Shown: in pieces, positions 10,914 to 22,535 of the stretch
Layout of the letters: the number at the start of each line of letters is the position of its first letter
Position numbering within the stretch: the stretch's first letter is position 1
Origin: Chondrilla cf. caribensis
Taxonomy: Eukaryota; Porifera; Demospongiae; Chondrillida; Chondrillidae
Length of the DNA: 64,000 nt
Assembly: GCA_964020155.1 (NCBI GenBank)
Contig: OZ026546.1
Coordinates: 2,388,900-2,452,899 of the forward strand
Direction: 5' to 3'
Translations under genes and position numbers: made by a program
The notes under the pieces: model-generated
Seen by the model: the letters and a program-made list of their open reading frames with translations, nothing else
Database searches by the model: none
Told to the model about the DNA's origin: nothing

Positions 10914-12003
10914 ACTTAACAATTAACAGGTCGTGATGTAGTAGTTTAGAAATAAGATTAATTTAAAATAAGATTTCATAATTAGGAAATTTATGAATAT
11001 ATTAACTTGTATCATTCATAATGGTCTGCTTGAAAGATCACATTCCACCTAGAGTAAACAAGTCATGTACCTATAGTCCAACCTTTTTTGTCAATAATAA
11101 TGAATTATTATGATTAATTCTTGAGAACTAGTTAAATATGTAAGAGCCAATAAATATCAACAGCCTAGTAATAATATCACCTATTCTAGGTCATTATAGT
11201 ATGGTCTGTGACAAATATTATATAATAATATGGGACTACATTTATATGTATACCTAAAAGGTATAGCATACACAAAATTTATCCATTGACATTATATGGA
11301 TGTTCAACTTGCTGACTAATATTATTTGTGTATGTAGTTATTACTACCATTGATTTTATGCTAACATGTTCAGAAATATGTGGTTAATTTCTGTTTCAAC
11401 AGTTCTCAAATATTTACTGTTTCACTGATTTTATGTAAACTGTTGTGAAAATTAACAGTAAACACAAAACTTGGGTATGCAGGAAAACCCAAATTTGGGG
11501 AGTTAGCAACAACCCAAATTTGGGCTATTATTACAGACACAAAACAAGCAACATTCATGCAAGATCAGAAGATTCTCTGGGAATATGTGGGACCCAAGCT
11601 AACTTTGTTCATAAGCAGGTTGTTATTCAGACAGCTGGCAACTAGAATTTATTCAAAATGTGCCTGAACATAATTGTCACCTCCCTAGGTTTCAGCTGTT
11701 TCAAGGGATTATTTGGGTTAATGCTCTGAGAATTGGCAGGTTTCAACAGTAAACAGGTATATTTACTGTTGAACCTGACAGATGTGATAAAACAGCTGCA
11801 TATTCAGACTGTGGCCTAATGAGAATTTAACTATCTAGGTCAGAACATGTTTACTGTGTTATCAATAGAGAAACTGATTCTGAACCTGTCTCTAACTAGA
11901 CAGATGAGCCTGTAACAAATACTCAATATTTAATCATTATTCAAAAGAATTTGCATTGACAAGGATTATGATGTTTGCTAGCACTAAAATTTATTGTTCA
12001 AAT
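10914..12003. other. Convergent intergenic spacer
   Basis: Lies between the two convergent AIG1-like genes. AATAAA at 11149 is a possible polyadenylation signal for the plus-strand gene. Two CCCAAATTTGGG palindromes occur at about 11489 and 11514. The small frame 11445-11645 has no recognisable domain. Confidence 0.45.
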
Positions 12004-12762
12004 TCATTTTTTCCCCAAAAAGGAAGCAATCCAACCAGGCTTTGACGATTTAGGTGAATGGTCTTGCTTTGAAGGTTGCTCCACCAGTTTAGCCTGAAAT
12101 AATTCACTGGCATACCACATTTCCTTTGATTTGTCAATTAGAGACTTCAATGGTGTTGCCGTTTCTTCATACGTTTCCTTGTACTTTTCTGCAGCCTCCG
12201 GATTTTCGTCCTTTTCAGCAATAGCAATCGCATAAAATTTCTTCACAACAATTGCTAATTTCTGGGTTATTTCACTTTCGCGATAATTATGCTCTATTTC
12301 TCCCTTTTTAATTTCCTTCATTCCCTTTGGATGAACACGAAGCAGTACGGTAGCAACTTCTTCCACCGCTGACTTCTGCATATTCTCTATGACAGTTATA
12401 AAGGCCGCTATTTCCTGTGCTTCCAAATCATCATGGGAGAGGGCGAAAACAATCAAGTTAATTCCTTCCGATAAACTACTGGTGCACAACGCTTCGATTC
12501 TCTGTACATCTGCGGCTGAGTTCACTGTAGATTTTCCCTTAGCATATGTATCGATCAATTGTATTTTGTACACAACATTACCGATTTTTTCAGTCTTGCA
12601 TTCATTCTTGGCAGGCGTATTGTAAACTGGGACTTCTGAAAATTTTTCGTCAAAAATCTCTTTCTTGATGAGAGCATTGGCAACCGAAGCTCCTACGCCT
12701 ACCCTGCCGAAAACAACAACATTTCGATAATAACTGGTGACGGGAATCCCGGATTCGGCCAT
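12004..12762 (-). CDS. AIG1/GIMAP-like pseudo-GTPase
   Basis: Intact single-exon frame of 252 codons paralogous to the gene at 10185. The N-terminus YRNVVVFGRVGVGA-SVANAL aligns with YRNIIVVGKTGAGKSTVANK, but the P-loop Lys and one Ser/Thr are lost through a one-residue deletion, and G3 DTVG is replaced by DTYAKG. Nucleotide binding is therefore unlikely. The later segments (SEGINLIVFALSHDD, the AVEEVATVLLRVHP strand) keep the fold. The C-terminal third (from about residue 170) is Lys/Glu-rich and probably helical or coiled coil, ending in a basic KKK-like tail without a CaaX box. The frame is uninterrupted despite loss of motifs, arguing for a retained non-enzymatic role rather than a pseudogene. 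A scaffold or decoy partner of active AIG1 proteins is conjecture. Confidence 0.8.
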   Translation of the reverse strand: MAESGIPVTSYYRNVVVFGRVGVGASVANALIKKEIFDEKFSEVPVYNTPAKNECKTEKIGNVVYKIQLIDTYAKGKSTVNSAADVQRIEALCTSSLSEGINLIVFALSHDDLEAQEIAAFITVIENMQKSAVEEVATVLLRVHPKGMKEIKKGEIEHNYRESEITQKLAIVVKKFYAIAIAEKDENPEAAEKYKETYEETATPLKSLIDKSKEMWYASELFQAKLVEQPSKQDHSPKSSKPGWIASFLGKK

Positions 12763-13497
12763 CGCTGCTGTTCTTTTTTAACAATACTTCAGTATGGACG
12801 GTAACGAGGTATTATTCTTTTCACGGGAAGATGATTTCTGTAAACTACACCTTCACTCAAAATAAGTTCTGCTGAAATACGCATACAAATACGCTAGGTT
12901 AATTGTTTCCGTCGTACGGGCAGTCTCATCGAGGTCGCCCACGTTCTTAATTGGTCGAAGGTGTCTCAATGAAATTTTTGTGTTCTTTTTAGGCCAATAT
13001 GTCAAATTTCGATCATTCGCAGCAAACGTCTATTAGGTCAAAGGGCGATTCGTACCACATGTCGGATAGGGGCAACTGTAAGGTATCGGACTTAGTTTAT
13101 CATTCAAGTCTAGCACACTTACTCGCTATGCCACGACGGCTAAAAGATTTTCCTTCGTCGAGTGCCCCTGGATCCGGATTTCGTCTTGGGACGACATTCG
13201 TTGGCTTCGCATCACAAGAACAATGTCTTTCAATTTTCCTGCGGAACATATTTTCCGATTAATATTCTGTAAAGTCGGCGATTCGTAGTCTACGTTAACG
13301 TTGGGGACATCGAAATGCACAGCCATTATGACGTTCATGTCGGCAGACATTTCATGGCTATAAATCAACACCCTCTTGTAGACATGATACATATAGAACG
13401 ACGTAACTACACGTAATATGCCACATTTATACTTCGTACTTCGTGTGGAGGAATTTTACGGACTACCAAACGAAGTGGGGAGGAATTATACGGAATT
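12763..13497. other. Spacer between AIG1-like gene and receptor relic
   Basis: Overlapping frames at 12999-13262 (+) and 13126-13392 (-) have no recognisable domain. GC content is higher than the surroundings. From about 13425 it becomes an inverted relative of the 5' flank of receptor genes A and C (GTGTGGAGGAATTATACGG). Confidence 0.4.
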
Positions 13498-13555
13498 TTG
13501 ATATCGTTTTCGGTGAGAATGTGTGTCGTGTTTAGCGCATTTTTCGTCATCGAAG
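13498..13555 (+). pseudogene. Receptor signal-peptide exon with mutated start (relic P)
   Basis: Same 58-nt exon as at 3304-3361 and 37652-37709, here on the plus strand. The start codon is TTG instead of ATG; a downstream in-frame ATG at 13519 would leave a hydrophobic MCVVFSAFFVIE. The donor is AAG|GTAAGT, a canonical GT version of the GC donors in the other two copies. Linked to the broken Ig exon at 13779-14073, so I read it as the 5' end of a receptor pseudogene. Confidence 0.65.
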
Positions 13556-13778
13556 GTAAGTCAAGTGTTAGGCACTGTAGATCGGCATATGATTACACAA
13601 TACGTTTTTAATAATTCAATTTTACAATCCTACCATGGAAATTTTTTCTAGGTATAGATGATTCTTTGTCAAATGCTAATTTTAGTGGATAAAATGTCCC
13701 ATTGTACATGTGGTGTGGATATTACGACCAGACAAACCTGATCCATTGAAATCTACTGTGTTATCTGTATTCTTCGAG

Positions 13779-14073
13779 GTACACTGACACCAGATGGTCC
13801 GGTCCCGCTGGATTGTGGTAGCCAAGAGAATTTTACTTGACAGTGTGACTGGTCCATCAACTGTATGAACTATCAGTGGATTGAGTGGGATAATTGTAAC
13901 AAGTGACCATGTACTTTTAGAGGCCAACCATTCCTGCTACAGACGCTAGGGATATCACTCAATCCCCCACCATCAATATCATTGGGTTTACTATATCAGA
14001 TGATGGAGGAACTATTCGGTGCATTATAACCTGAATGATAATAGCGGTCAGTGAATGGCTAGTATAACAGTAG
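13779..14073 (+). pseudogene. Broken Ig-like exon (relic P)
   Basis: Bounded by CGAG|GTACAC and GTAG|GTGAGT as in the intact Ig exons. It starts TLTPDGPVPLDCGSQENFT but then frames are disrupted by small indels and stops; total length 295 is not a multiple of three. The C-terminal D-G-G-T-I-x-C signature can still be seen in another frame (GATGATGGAGGAACTATT). No TM or tail exon follows, so the copy is dead. Confidence 0.75.
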
Positions 14074-15498
14074 GTGAGTCTACATCATAGGTAATGTCAA
14101 CAGAAAAATGTATAAGTAATCCCTATCCCAGTCTGTAACTTTTGTAGAATAGCCATAGCTAACTTATTCTTAAACTAATCTACAGATCTAGAGAGAGTAC
14201 TCTATTATTCAATAATAGAGTACTCCGCATGTACTCTATATGTTTCTGGGTTGACAATTTTGGTGGTTTGGGGTTGGTTAGCAATGTTTCTCGAGGATTA
14301 TAGACTATGATGAGATATTCCCACATTAATGTATAGCATACATCATTGTCACTTTAATCGCAAATGGCGGCTGCTATGTAAACGTCATGAGAATAAAATT
14401 TAGATGAATAAAATCCTTACAAGATCAAAAACAACATGGTGAGTTGACCTTATTAATGCAGACTTTAATAATAAATATAATGCAAGAAACACACGATTTT
14501 TCTTGAAAACTGGTCTTTTATCAGAGTCATTTGTCACCTATAGGTGTAGAATGCACAAATAATGAGCACAATAATCTCATATGAATACTTATTGTATCAC
14601 GATATTTGATTTCCAATAATGAATTATAAACTCCACAAAGAAACGCATAACACAACACAGTAGACTAAATTGAAACAATCTAATTGAAGATCAATGAATG
14701 AAAATATGAAAGTTGAGTGCAAGATTGAAATCCAATCTTCAATAGGAAATATGTCATTCATCATTTGGGCCAACTGTCTTTGTAAAGCACTCAGGATGAA
14801 TGTAAGCTAGTGGGTTAGGTCATTTCTGACTGCCGTGATAGGGCCCCATGCACTATCCTTATCATAATAGCAATTTTACTATTGATTCAGAAATAATCCC
14901 ACAATGAATATAGTTATAAATTGCTCATCATTACCTACAATACCTTATTAACTTCAATCTGGCTTTTACAGATGTATATACATGCAAGTGCAGTGTGTTT
15001 ATCAACACACAACTCAAGCCCACTCCATAACAGCTGTATTGTCTGTGAATAACCCAAAAATTTACCTAGCCTAACTAATCACAGCTCTCACAGTAGGGTT
15101 ATACTTTATTGATATTCGTAGTATGCTTTGCATAATGGTTCATTAATTTCTAGCATGTAAGAACAGATCTGATTCAAGAGAATTTTGAGGAATACATGAT
15201 TTTGAAAGAATGCATGCATCCATTTGCCATACCACGGGTATGATCATTCATGACTGTCTACAAAGGTGTAAATATGTACAGTAGGCATCAAAGCCAACAT
15301 TAATTTTCTGAAACATATTGCTACAGTAATCATCGATGCACAGTAACATAATAGTCTCATAGCACATTTTGAAATCATATTGTAGTCTGACCAAAGATTT
15401 GTAAGTTACTGTAATTCTACTGTAATAGTAGAATATCATAGTTCAGTCGTAGTGTAACTGTAATTCAACCATATCTCATTAATCTCTGTTTCTCCATT
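14074..15498. other. Non-coding stretch with palindromes and repeat fragment
   Basis: No gene seen. A perfect hairpin GAGTACTCTATTATT / AATAATAGAGTACTC spans about 14205-14235. Positions about 14940-15110 match one arm of the large inverted repeat at 34465-34930 (CACAACTCAAGCCCACT, CTAGCCTAACTAATCACAGC). Confidence 0.55.
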
Positions 15499-15714
15499 TA
15501 TTACGTTGTGCCGAGTGAACGCCAAATGAACGTAATTGATCAAATAACCATTGAATTGAATCAACAAACGAGAGAGACAACCAGAACAACATGGCCACTC
15601 AAAATAGAATCCAAACAGAATACAGACAAACACGCAATAGACACGTGATAGAATAATTACACAAGTAACACTACACATGCGCTACTGTAACATAAGTTTA
15701 CTGAGTTCACTACA
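15499..15714 (-). repeat. 3' LTR of the gypsy element
   Basis: Aligns end to end with 19351-19568 with a low number of substitutions and a two-base length difference. On the minus strand it begins TGTAGTGAACTCAG and is preceded by the polypurine tract. Confidence 0.9.
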
Positions 15715-15729
15715 TTCCTCCCTTTTTGG

Positions 15730-16593
15730 CTAATGACTTATGGCAATGCCGTAATGGTCCGGTGGGTTACTTGGACGACTGGAACGTCTGAGTGGGGGTG
15801 GAGTCGGCTGTGTTGGAACCGTAGGCTGACGGCAACTATTAGGAGTTGTTACATCTGGCCATGGGAGATATGAGCTCGTCTCAGATGCCATAGTAGAACC
15901 CGAGCAAGTACGGATTCTGAGATGAGCAAGATGACCCCGAAAGTAACGACCATCCTCCAACTTCACTAAGTAAGATAGGGGTCCTCTCTGCTGCACAACC
16001 TTGCCAGGTAACCAGGAGTTCCCAGGACCGAAGTTTCTCGCGAATATCTGGACTCCAACGGCAAACTCTCTTTGTTTGGTATGCTGATCGTGGATGGACT
16101 TCTGATTCTCCTGTTGTGAGCGAACATAGCTTCCCAAGTTAGGTTTCAACAAATCCAATCGAGTTCTCATTTTCCTATTGAACATCAATTCAGCTGGAGA
16201 TTGGCCAGTCACAGAATGTGGTGTGGTGCGGTAATGGAGAAGAAAGCACGTCACCTTTGTGAACACTGTACCTTCCGTGAACCTCTTCATATTGGATTAG
16301 AAGGTCTGGACGGCTCTTTCAGCTTGACCATTAGATGAAGGATGGTGCAGTGATGTGCGGATATGCCGTATCCCATTCTTCTTCATAAACTGCTGGAAAT
16401 CAACAGAGACAAAGGAAGGACCATTGTCAGACACAAGCTGTTCTGGCAGTCCAAGAGAGGCAAAACACATTCTCAGCTTCTCGATCGTAACTTGTGATGA
16501 AGATGATGTCATCAGGTAAACCTCCATCCATTTGGAATGGGCATCGACTATGACTAGAAACATATGTCCCATGAATGGGCCAGCATTTTCCAT
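15730..16593 (-). pseudogene. gypsy integrase core and C-terminus
   Basis: The catalytic core shows FLVIVDAHSKW (first Asp), SDNGPSFVS (second Asp) and HHPSSNGQAERAVQ (Glu), i.e. an intact D-D-E signature, then a stop near 16294 and a second frame with LHYRTTPHSVTGQSPAEL and the C-terminal RRSSRPSNPPDHY. The N-terminal zinc region is degraded upstream. Confidence 0.85.
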
Positions 16594-16708
16594 GTGAATC
16601 CTAACCCAAGGCTTTTCAGGCCATTCCCACGGGTGAAGGGGTGCCTGTGGAGGAGACTTGCGGCTCTCCAGACAAGGTATGCACGATTTGACACTGTTCT
16701 CTACATCT

Positions 16709-17164
16709 TTATCTATCCTGAGATGTGTGCGTCTGGATGTCTTGGGAAGACACTGGTGTCGAATCCAGTCTTTCCATTAGATTGATGAGCTCTGCTGGTT
16801 GTGGTACCTGAACAGGGGCTTCCGGCAAGGGTAACCGACTTAGACCATCTGCATTGCCATGGTCTTTCCCGGCTTTGTGACATCTTTGGACTCTAGCAGA
16901 GGTCATTGATGGAACTGGTTTCGATTCATCAAAGATGTATTGGAGAGGCTTATGGTCAGATTGAATTGTGAAGGTGTGACCGTAAACATACTGGTGGAAG
17001 TGTTTTACACCAAAGATGATGGCCAAGGCCTCTTTATCCAACTGGGAGTATTTCCTTTCTGCTGGAGCCAGGGTTCGAGAGGCATAAGCGATGGATCGCT
17101 CAGTATCATCCTCCATGCGATGATATAGGACGGCCCCTAATCCGTAGGGATTGAGAGGCATCAC
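16709..17164 (-). pseudogene. gypsy RNase H region
   Basis: Contains YASRTLAPAERKYSQLDKEALA and QSDHKPLQYIF, the hallmark segments of gypsy RNase H, ending before the integrase zinc-binding part. The frame is open but isolated from RT and integrase by disruptions. Confidence 0.85.
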
Positions 17165-17384
17165 ACGACAGGATTATCTCCTTGTGTGGATCAAAATGTA
17201 CAAGGAGATCTGAAGACTACAAAAGACCCTTGATTCCATCGAAGGCTGACTGCTGGGCTGTACTCCAATGCCATGGAGTGTTCTTTTGCAGTAGACTGTA
17301 GAGGGGGGCGGCAGTCGTTGACAGGTGTGGCACAAACTTCCCGTAATAGTTAATGAGGCCTAAAAAAGAGCGAAGCTCACTAAC

Positions 17385-17960
17385 TCATGTAAGGACTAGT
17401 GCGTGGGCTTTAGCAGGGACCTTGCTTTCCATGGGCCATAGCCCCTCCTTCGTGATTTTGTGGCCCAAGTATTCGATTTCATCCACGAGGTAGGCACTTT
17501 TTTCCTTCTTTAGTCTCATTCCAGCATTTTCCAGTCGCTGTAAAACCTCATCCATATTCCTTAGGTGGTCGGCTGTTGAAATGCCTGTGATGAGTATATC
17601 ATCGAGATACGTACACCGAGACATTGGGGATGCCCTGTAACAATGTTTCCATTGTACGCTGGAAAATTGCAGGAGCAGAGGCGACCCCAAAAGGTCTGGT
17701 ACCTATACAAACCCTTGTGGGTGTTGATAGTGACGAGTGGCTGCAACTCCTCTGCCAAGGACAGCTGCAAATATGTCTGAGCCAAATCCAACTTAGAGAA
17801 TTGTTTCCCTCCCGATAAAGACACAAATATGTCTTCGATTCTGGGCAGGGGGTAAACCTCTAGGTTAGTAGCTGCATTTGCGGTCAACTTGAAATCGCCA
17901 CAGATCCTGACGGAGCCATCAGCTTTTGGCACGGGTACAATTGGGGCAGCCCAATCAGAG
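17385..17960 (-). pseudogene. gypsy reverse transcriptase core, frameshifted
   Basis: The RT palm is spread over three frames: PKADGSVRICGDFKLT and FSKLDLAQTYLQL in one, TRPFGVASAPAIFQ in the next, and TYLDDILITG (the catalytic YLDD) with EYLGHKITKEGL in the third. At least two indels separate them, so no active RT can be made. Confidence 0.88.
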
Positions 17961-17962
17961 TG

Positions 17963-18898
17963 TTACACTGGAACAATGTTTCCCTCCTCCTCCAAGCGGT
18001 CAAGCTCTTTCTCAACTGCAGCACGCATTGCATGGGGAATGGAGCAGTACTTGAAGAACCGTGGAGAAACTTCCGGCTTGCATTGGAGTGTTGCCTTGAG
18101 GTCCTTGATGGTACCCAACCCTGCTTGAAATACCGACTCATGGCGCTTGATCAAGTTCGACAATGACTCGTCTAGGTGAGTTGAGAACATAGCTTGCCAG
18201 TCTAGACGGATGTGTGCTAACCAATCTTGGCCTAACAAATAGGGTCCTGACCCTTCCAGCACGATGACTGGAAGCTCGATTGACTGCTGTTGATGCTGTA
18301 CCTTCACCATTAAGGTACCAGCTACAGGTATCTCAGATCCTGTATATGTGCGGAGTTTAACTGGTGTTGGTTGGAGCAGGGGAAGTGTTGGGTAGATCTG
18401 GGCTACCTGGTGTTTGCTGATGACCGTAACTGCTGCTCCCGTATCTACTTCCATGGAAACTGGCTTGTCGTTGATAAGGACAACCGTTTGCAAAGGGGAG
18501 GCTTGGGAATCTCGGACAGGACATAAGTAATACTCTGTAGTATCCTCGGCTGGAGTGACAGCTTCAGTTGTGTGTACTGTGGCTTCCCCCCGTGACTGAC
18601 CTACTGTGGAAGTAGGTTTACTACGACAGACTTTCTTTATGTGACCTTTCTTGCCACAAAAATTACAATTCACATGCTGGAATCAACACTGGCGAGAATC
18701 ATGCATGCCACCACAATGATAACATGGCTTACCCTTAGAGGCTTTTTTGCCAGAGTGAAACTGATTCTCCACTTTCTGGATTGGTAGGCTGGACGCTGTC
18801 TCTGACGGTTTGAGCTGCTTGGAGTCATGTTCGTCCACCTCCATTGCTTGTACTAACTTGAAAGCCTTATCAAAGGTCAGTTCATCCTCTGCGAGCAA
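17963..18898 (-). pseudogene. gypsy nucleocapsid, protease and RT N-terminus
   Basis: Two zinc knuckles are visible: CYHCGGMHDSRQC and CNFCGKKGHIKKVC, separated by an in-frame TGA that could derive from CGA. The aspartic protease active site reads VDTGAAVTVIS, followed by the LGQDWL segment, then the linker that leads to RT (RLEEEGNIVPV). The two halves are read in one frame apart from the stop. Confidence 0.85.
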
Positions 18899-18907
18899 TT
18901 GTTGCCA

Positions 18908-19336
18908 TCAGTGGGTGTCTGCTATGCCACATACAAGACGGTCACGGAGCATTTGGTCTAACTGGTCGCCATACTCACAGAATTCTGATAGTTTCCTCAG
19001 TTCTGCAACGTAAGTAGGGAGCGATTCCCCTGGTTGTTGCGATCTAGAGTTGAATTTGAATCGCTGTATGATAGCTGATGGTCGCGGGTTGTAATGCGCA
19101 TTCACTTTGTCGATAATGGCTTGAAGGGATACCTCATCGGGCTTGCTTCGCACTACCAGACTTCTGAATAAGCTGTACGTAGCCGAGCCGCAACAAGATA
19201 GCAGGATTGCACGCTTCTTTCGGTCACCGTCAACATCGTTGGCTGCCAAGTAAAACTGTAGCCGTTCAACGTACGAGGGCCATTCCTCCGCGATGCCCAA
19301 AACTGTCCAAAAGATCTGTGTTCTGTAGTCATGCTT
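18908..19336 (-). pseudogene. gypsy gag (capsid part), frame-disrupted
   Basis: The capsid-like frame contains WPSYVERLQFYLAANDV, the LLSCCGSATYSLFRSLV helix and TYVAELRKLSEFCEYG, all typical of metazoan gypsy gag. The likely start ATG near 19333 is in a different frame, separated by a small indel near 19300 (ACAGTTTTGGG), and a TGA interrupts at about 18908 (after ADTH), with homology continuing in frame beyond it. Confidence 0.8.
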
Positions 19337-19350
19337 CTCCTCGTCTTCAA

Positions 19351-19568
19351 TATTACGTTGCGCCGAGTGAATGCCAAATGAACGCAATTGATCAAATAAC
19401 CATTGAATCGAATCAACAAACGAGAGAGACAACCAGAACAACATGGCCACTCAAAATAGAATCCAATCAGAATATAGACAAACACGCAATAGACACGTGA
19501 ATCATAATAATCACACAAGTAACACTACACATGCACTACTGTAACATAAGTTTACTGAGTTCACTACA
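19351..19568 (-). repeat. 5' LTR of the gypsy element
   Basis: Partner of 15499-15714. The minus-strand sequence directly after it (TTGAAGACGAGGAGAAGC) would contain the primer-binding region; I could not assign the tRNA. Confidence 0.88.
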
Positions 19569-20999
19569 CCATCATTTCAGATATTTATTCCAACTACAAT
19601 AGCTAGCTGTTCTGATTGTATTTCCGTTATTACGTATAATATATGAAAGTTCCATTGCAATTTATCCCCATAGTTTACCTGTATTTCAATAAGACTTAGT
19701 ATCGTTCTGGCTAAGTCACCACAGTTTACCATAATTATAGTGTAAAAAAATTGTATTGATTTCTTATCATTCTACAATCACATGGCTAAAACATTGTTTA
19801 ACATCCACTATAATATGGCATTAAACTGACATGTTCATATTTAAACTATAATGATAACTATCGAACACAATACACTGTACATGGATTAAAAATACACTAT
19901 CTAACTGAAGATTTCCCTGCAAAGAAAATTTGATTATTGATTAACTTTTTAAGTTACCTTTCTATTATATGCCTGTGAAAATGAAGTGCTATTGTTTCAA
20001 TACAATAGTGATACATTGCATGCGATATAAACAATGTATATACAGTGCATGCCTGATCCAAAAATGTCCAGTACCAAGCATGGGTGTAAACTAACAAACA
20101 GACTCACACAGTCAGACTGTTGAACCCACTAGCTGTTCCAGTAGTAGTCATGTATTCTCAGTCCAGTATGGGTGTGTCTTATGATTTGTAGTAGTTGTCA
20201 ATGAGTAGTGCCATTATGTGTGCTGAGAGATTGTAAATTGGCAACTATATAATATATGTATGTACATACATTTTATTTTATTTTATTGGGTTTCTAGCTG
20301 TCATTGATGAACGTTTTGTAATGGCAAATATGTAAATTACCTACATATTTATCAACTGGAGGTATATGCAGTAATTGTTACCTAGACCCAGCATTCAATA
20401 AGAATATTGGAAGGAACTTATACACTAGGAATTGTATGCTAAATTAAAGGTCTATCACATGTTATGTGAAGTTTCAATTTATAAATTCTTGACTATCCTT
20501 CAGACAATTCCTAATGTTTAGTACATACTTTCTAGTATTTTTATAACTCATTGTATCATATGTATATACCCAAACATTGGTTTAAGTACTAATGCTTGCA
20601 CCATACACAGTGCATAATATGTTAACCAGTGTTGTTGCATTGTACATTTTGACCACATTCCATATGTAACAGATAGGGTGTACTCTATGTAGGACGAATA
20701 GAGTAGGTATGTGCTGTACATACAGAATGTCTTGAAGGGTTCCTGTTTGTGTGCAAATTCCTTAAAAGACTCTGAGGAAAACTGTGGTATACTATGGAAT
20801 TTTATAACATCTTTCAGGATTATTTGTATCTGAAATTAGGTTCACAACTCACATTATCTCAATAAATACAACACATTTTAAATAATATATATATATATAC
20901 GTACATACACACGTATATTGTGCAGGGATAAACAAATAATCCTTCACTACTAGTAGACAAGTACATGTGTCAATCTGATCTCTCTTTGTAATTCTACAG
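19569..20999. other. Non-coding; contains a duplicated fragment
   Basis: No gene seen. Positions about 19905-20180 match 43157-43375 in direct orientation (CAACAAACAGACYCA, CTGTTGAACYCACTAG). Confidence 0.5.
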
Positions 21000-21265
21000 A
21001 ACCTCTCCCTCCTCCAAGTAACGCTACTGCTACAACTGTAGATCACGACTGCACTGTGATTACTTTACAGTGGGACAAACCAGATACTCCTTCAGATATT
21101 ACCAGTGCAGTTAGCTGTATATCATCAACAGATTGTGGTGCATGTACATCCAGTCCATGTCATATCACTGGTCTCACACTAGACACTGACTATAACTTCA
21201 CTGTGACTCTCAATAGTGGAATGTGTGGAACTTCTATGAAGACCCTACGTATTTTTGTTCATTCA
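21000..21265 (+). pseudogene. Truncated FN3-like receptor exon
   Basis: Follows a good acceptor (TTCTACAG|AACC, phase 1) and encodes PPPSNATATTV, then VITLQWDKPDTP, the Cys pair CGACTSSPC and ITGLTLDTDYNFTVTL, an FN3 module of the receptor family. Homology stops after MCGTSMKT, where foreign sequence begins and a stop follows (IFVHS then TAG). No phase-1 donor is seen, so the exon has been cut by an insertion or rearrangement. No neighbouring plus-strand exon was found. Confidence 0.7.
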
Positions 21266-21706
21266 TAGGCTTGGTAGTTGAAGATTTCACGGCCAAGCGG
21301 CGACTTTTACGTAGGGTGTTAAAGTCGGTAGAAAATAATCCTCTACTTGTACTACACTGAACCCTACAGACAACGACCTGATAGGCTAAAAAAGCCCAGC
21401 CAATACTCTGCTTAGCTGAGATTGACTACTCAGAACATTGCCCAGTGCTACTGATGAGGAGTGGTATTCTCCGTAAAGGCCTTCTAGCACATTGGCAAAA
21501 AAATGAATATTACCGATTCTGGTCAAAAATCCCTTATTAACCACTGTCCTTTCTACCGAGGACTATTTTTGATGCCTAGAAGATAACCACGGAAACGTGG
21601 AAGATAAGCCTTGCCCTGTTTGGGAAGAATTGAAGATTTCACGGCCAAGCGGCGACTTTTACGTAGGGTGTTAAAGTCGGTAGAAAATAATCCTACTTGT
21701 ACTATA
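21266..21706. repeat. Direct repeats flanking a transposon-like segment
   Basis: A ~70-base sequence (TTGAAGATTTCACGGCCAAG onward to AGAAAATAATCC) occurs at about 21280-21345 and again at 21632-21697. The stretch between them has no coding frame. It begins where the FN3 exon at 21000 is broken. Confidence 0.75.
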
Positions 21707-22535
21707 ATAATTTGTTGTATAGTTAAGGGGAGGATCAAAGGGCAAAACTGTGCATTTGCTTCTGATACTGCACACTTTTGTGACCGCAAGTGTGCAGTAT
21801 CAACTAAGCACCCTTCGCTAATTAAAACAATCGACCACAATTTAAAAGTCACACTCCATTGTCCAGCTTCATCATGTCAATCGGGGACTCAATACTAAAA
21901 TAAATACATACTTTTCAACAGTAAGTATAACATGTACATATTTAAGATAAGAAATCTACGAAGGTTCCTAAAAGCCAGCACAAAGGTATTGATGTCTAAC
22001 TGCTTTTCGGGTGCTAAGACCCCCACATGCGAACACTGAATACCCATTTTAACAGCGGCAGCATGCAGATTCCATATGCATGTATGCATAATATATTATT
22101 ATGTTAAAATGAATACCCTTATAAAGTTTGATATCAGGGTCATTTTCAATTCCATAATATAATACAATAACCGATATTAATAATATTATATATTATATTA
22201 AACCTATGTCATATATACAGGCTGAAACTGTGTGCATATTAAATATATATTTGAGCGGAGTATATATACATTTATAAATGCAATTGAATGAATAATATTA
22301 TAATATATACATAGCTCACTCTCAATTTTTTGTATAGTCCTGTACATGTACTTTCCTTATATCAATCATGCAGCTCAAGTTAATCATCACATCATCATCA
22401 GGTTATTGTAATACATTGTATCAAGAAATCATGTATAAATGTCCTACATTGTAATAATTATGGAAAATGGTCAACTATAGATAATCTTTGCGAAATTTTA
22501 TTGCCCCATCAAAAATTAAATTTCATCAAGACACC
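21707..22535. other. AT-rich spacer downstream of receptor tail exon
   Basis: No gene. Positions about 22310-22535 match 57480-57718 in direct orientation, part of the duplication carrying the tail exon. A GTGTGCAGTATCA inverted pair lies near 21770-21800. Confidence 0.5.

Larger units (their letters stand above)
15499..19568 (-). mobile_element. Ty3/gypsy LTR retrotransposon (decayed)
   Basis: About 4.07 kb bounded by direct LTRs (15499-15714 and 19351-19568) starting TGTAGTGAAC on the minus strand. Gene order on that strand is gag, two zinc knuckles, protease, reverse transcriptase, RNase H, integrase; integrase after RNase H identifies the Ty3/gypsy group. A purine tract (AAAAAGGGAGGAA) immediately precedes the 3' LTR. 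Flanks share CCAT, a candidate target duplication. Several frameshifts and in-frame TGA codons mean it cannot encode a full polyprotein. LTRs still align over their whole length with few differences, so the insertion is not ancient. Confidence 0.92.

Noticed and set aside
13035..13135. tRNA-Ser/Leu-like sequence on the minus strand (TGGCATAGCGAGTAAG, later GGTACGAATCGCC)
   Set aside because: A- and B-box-like words are at roughly tRNA spacing, but the acceptor stem does not pair and the anticodon arm is not convincing; at best a decayed SINE or chance.
19207..19500. 97-codon plus-strand frame across the LTR
   Set aside because: Antisense to gag and LTR of the gypsy element.
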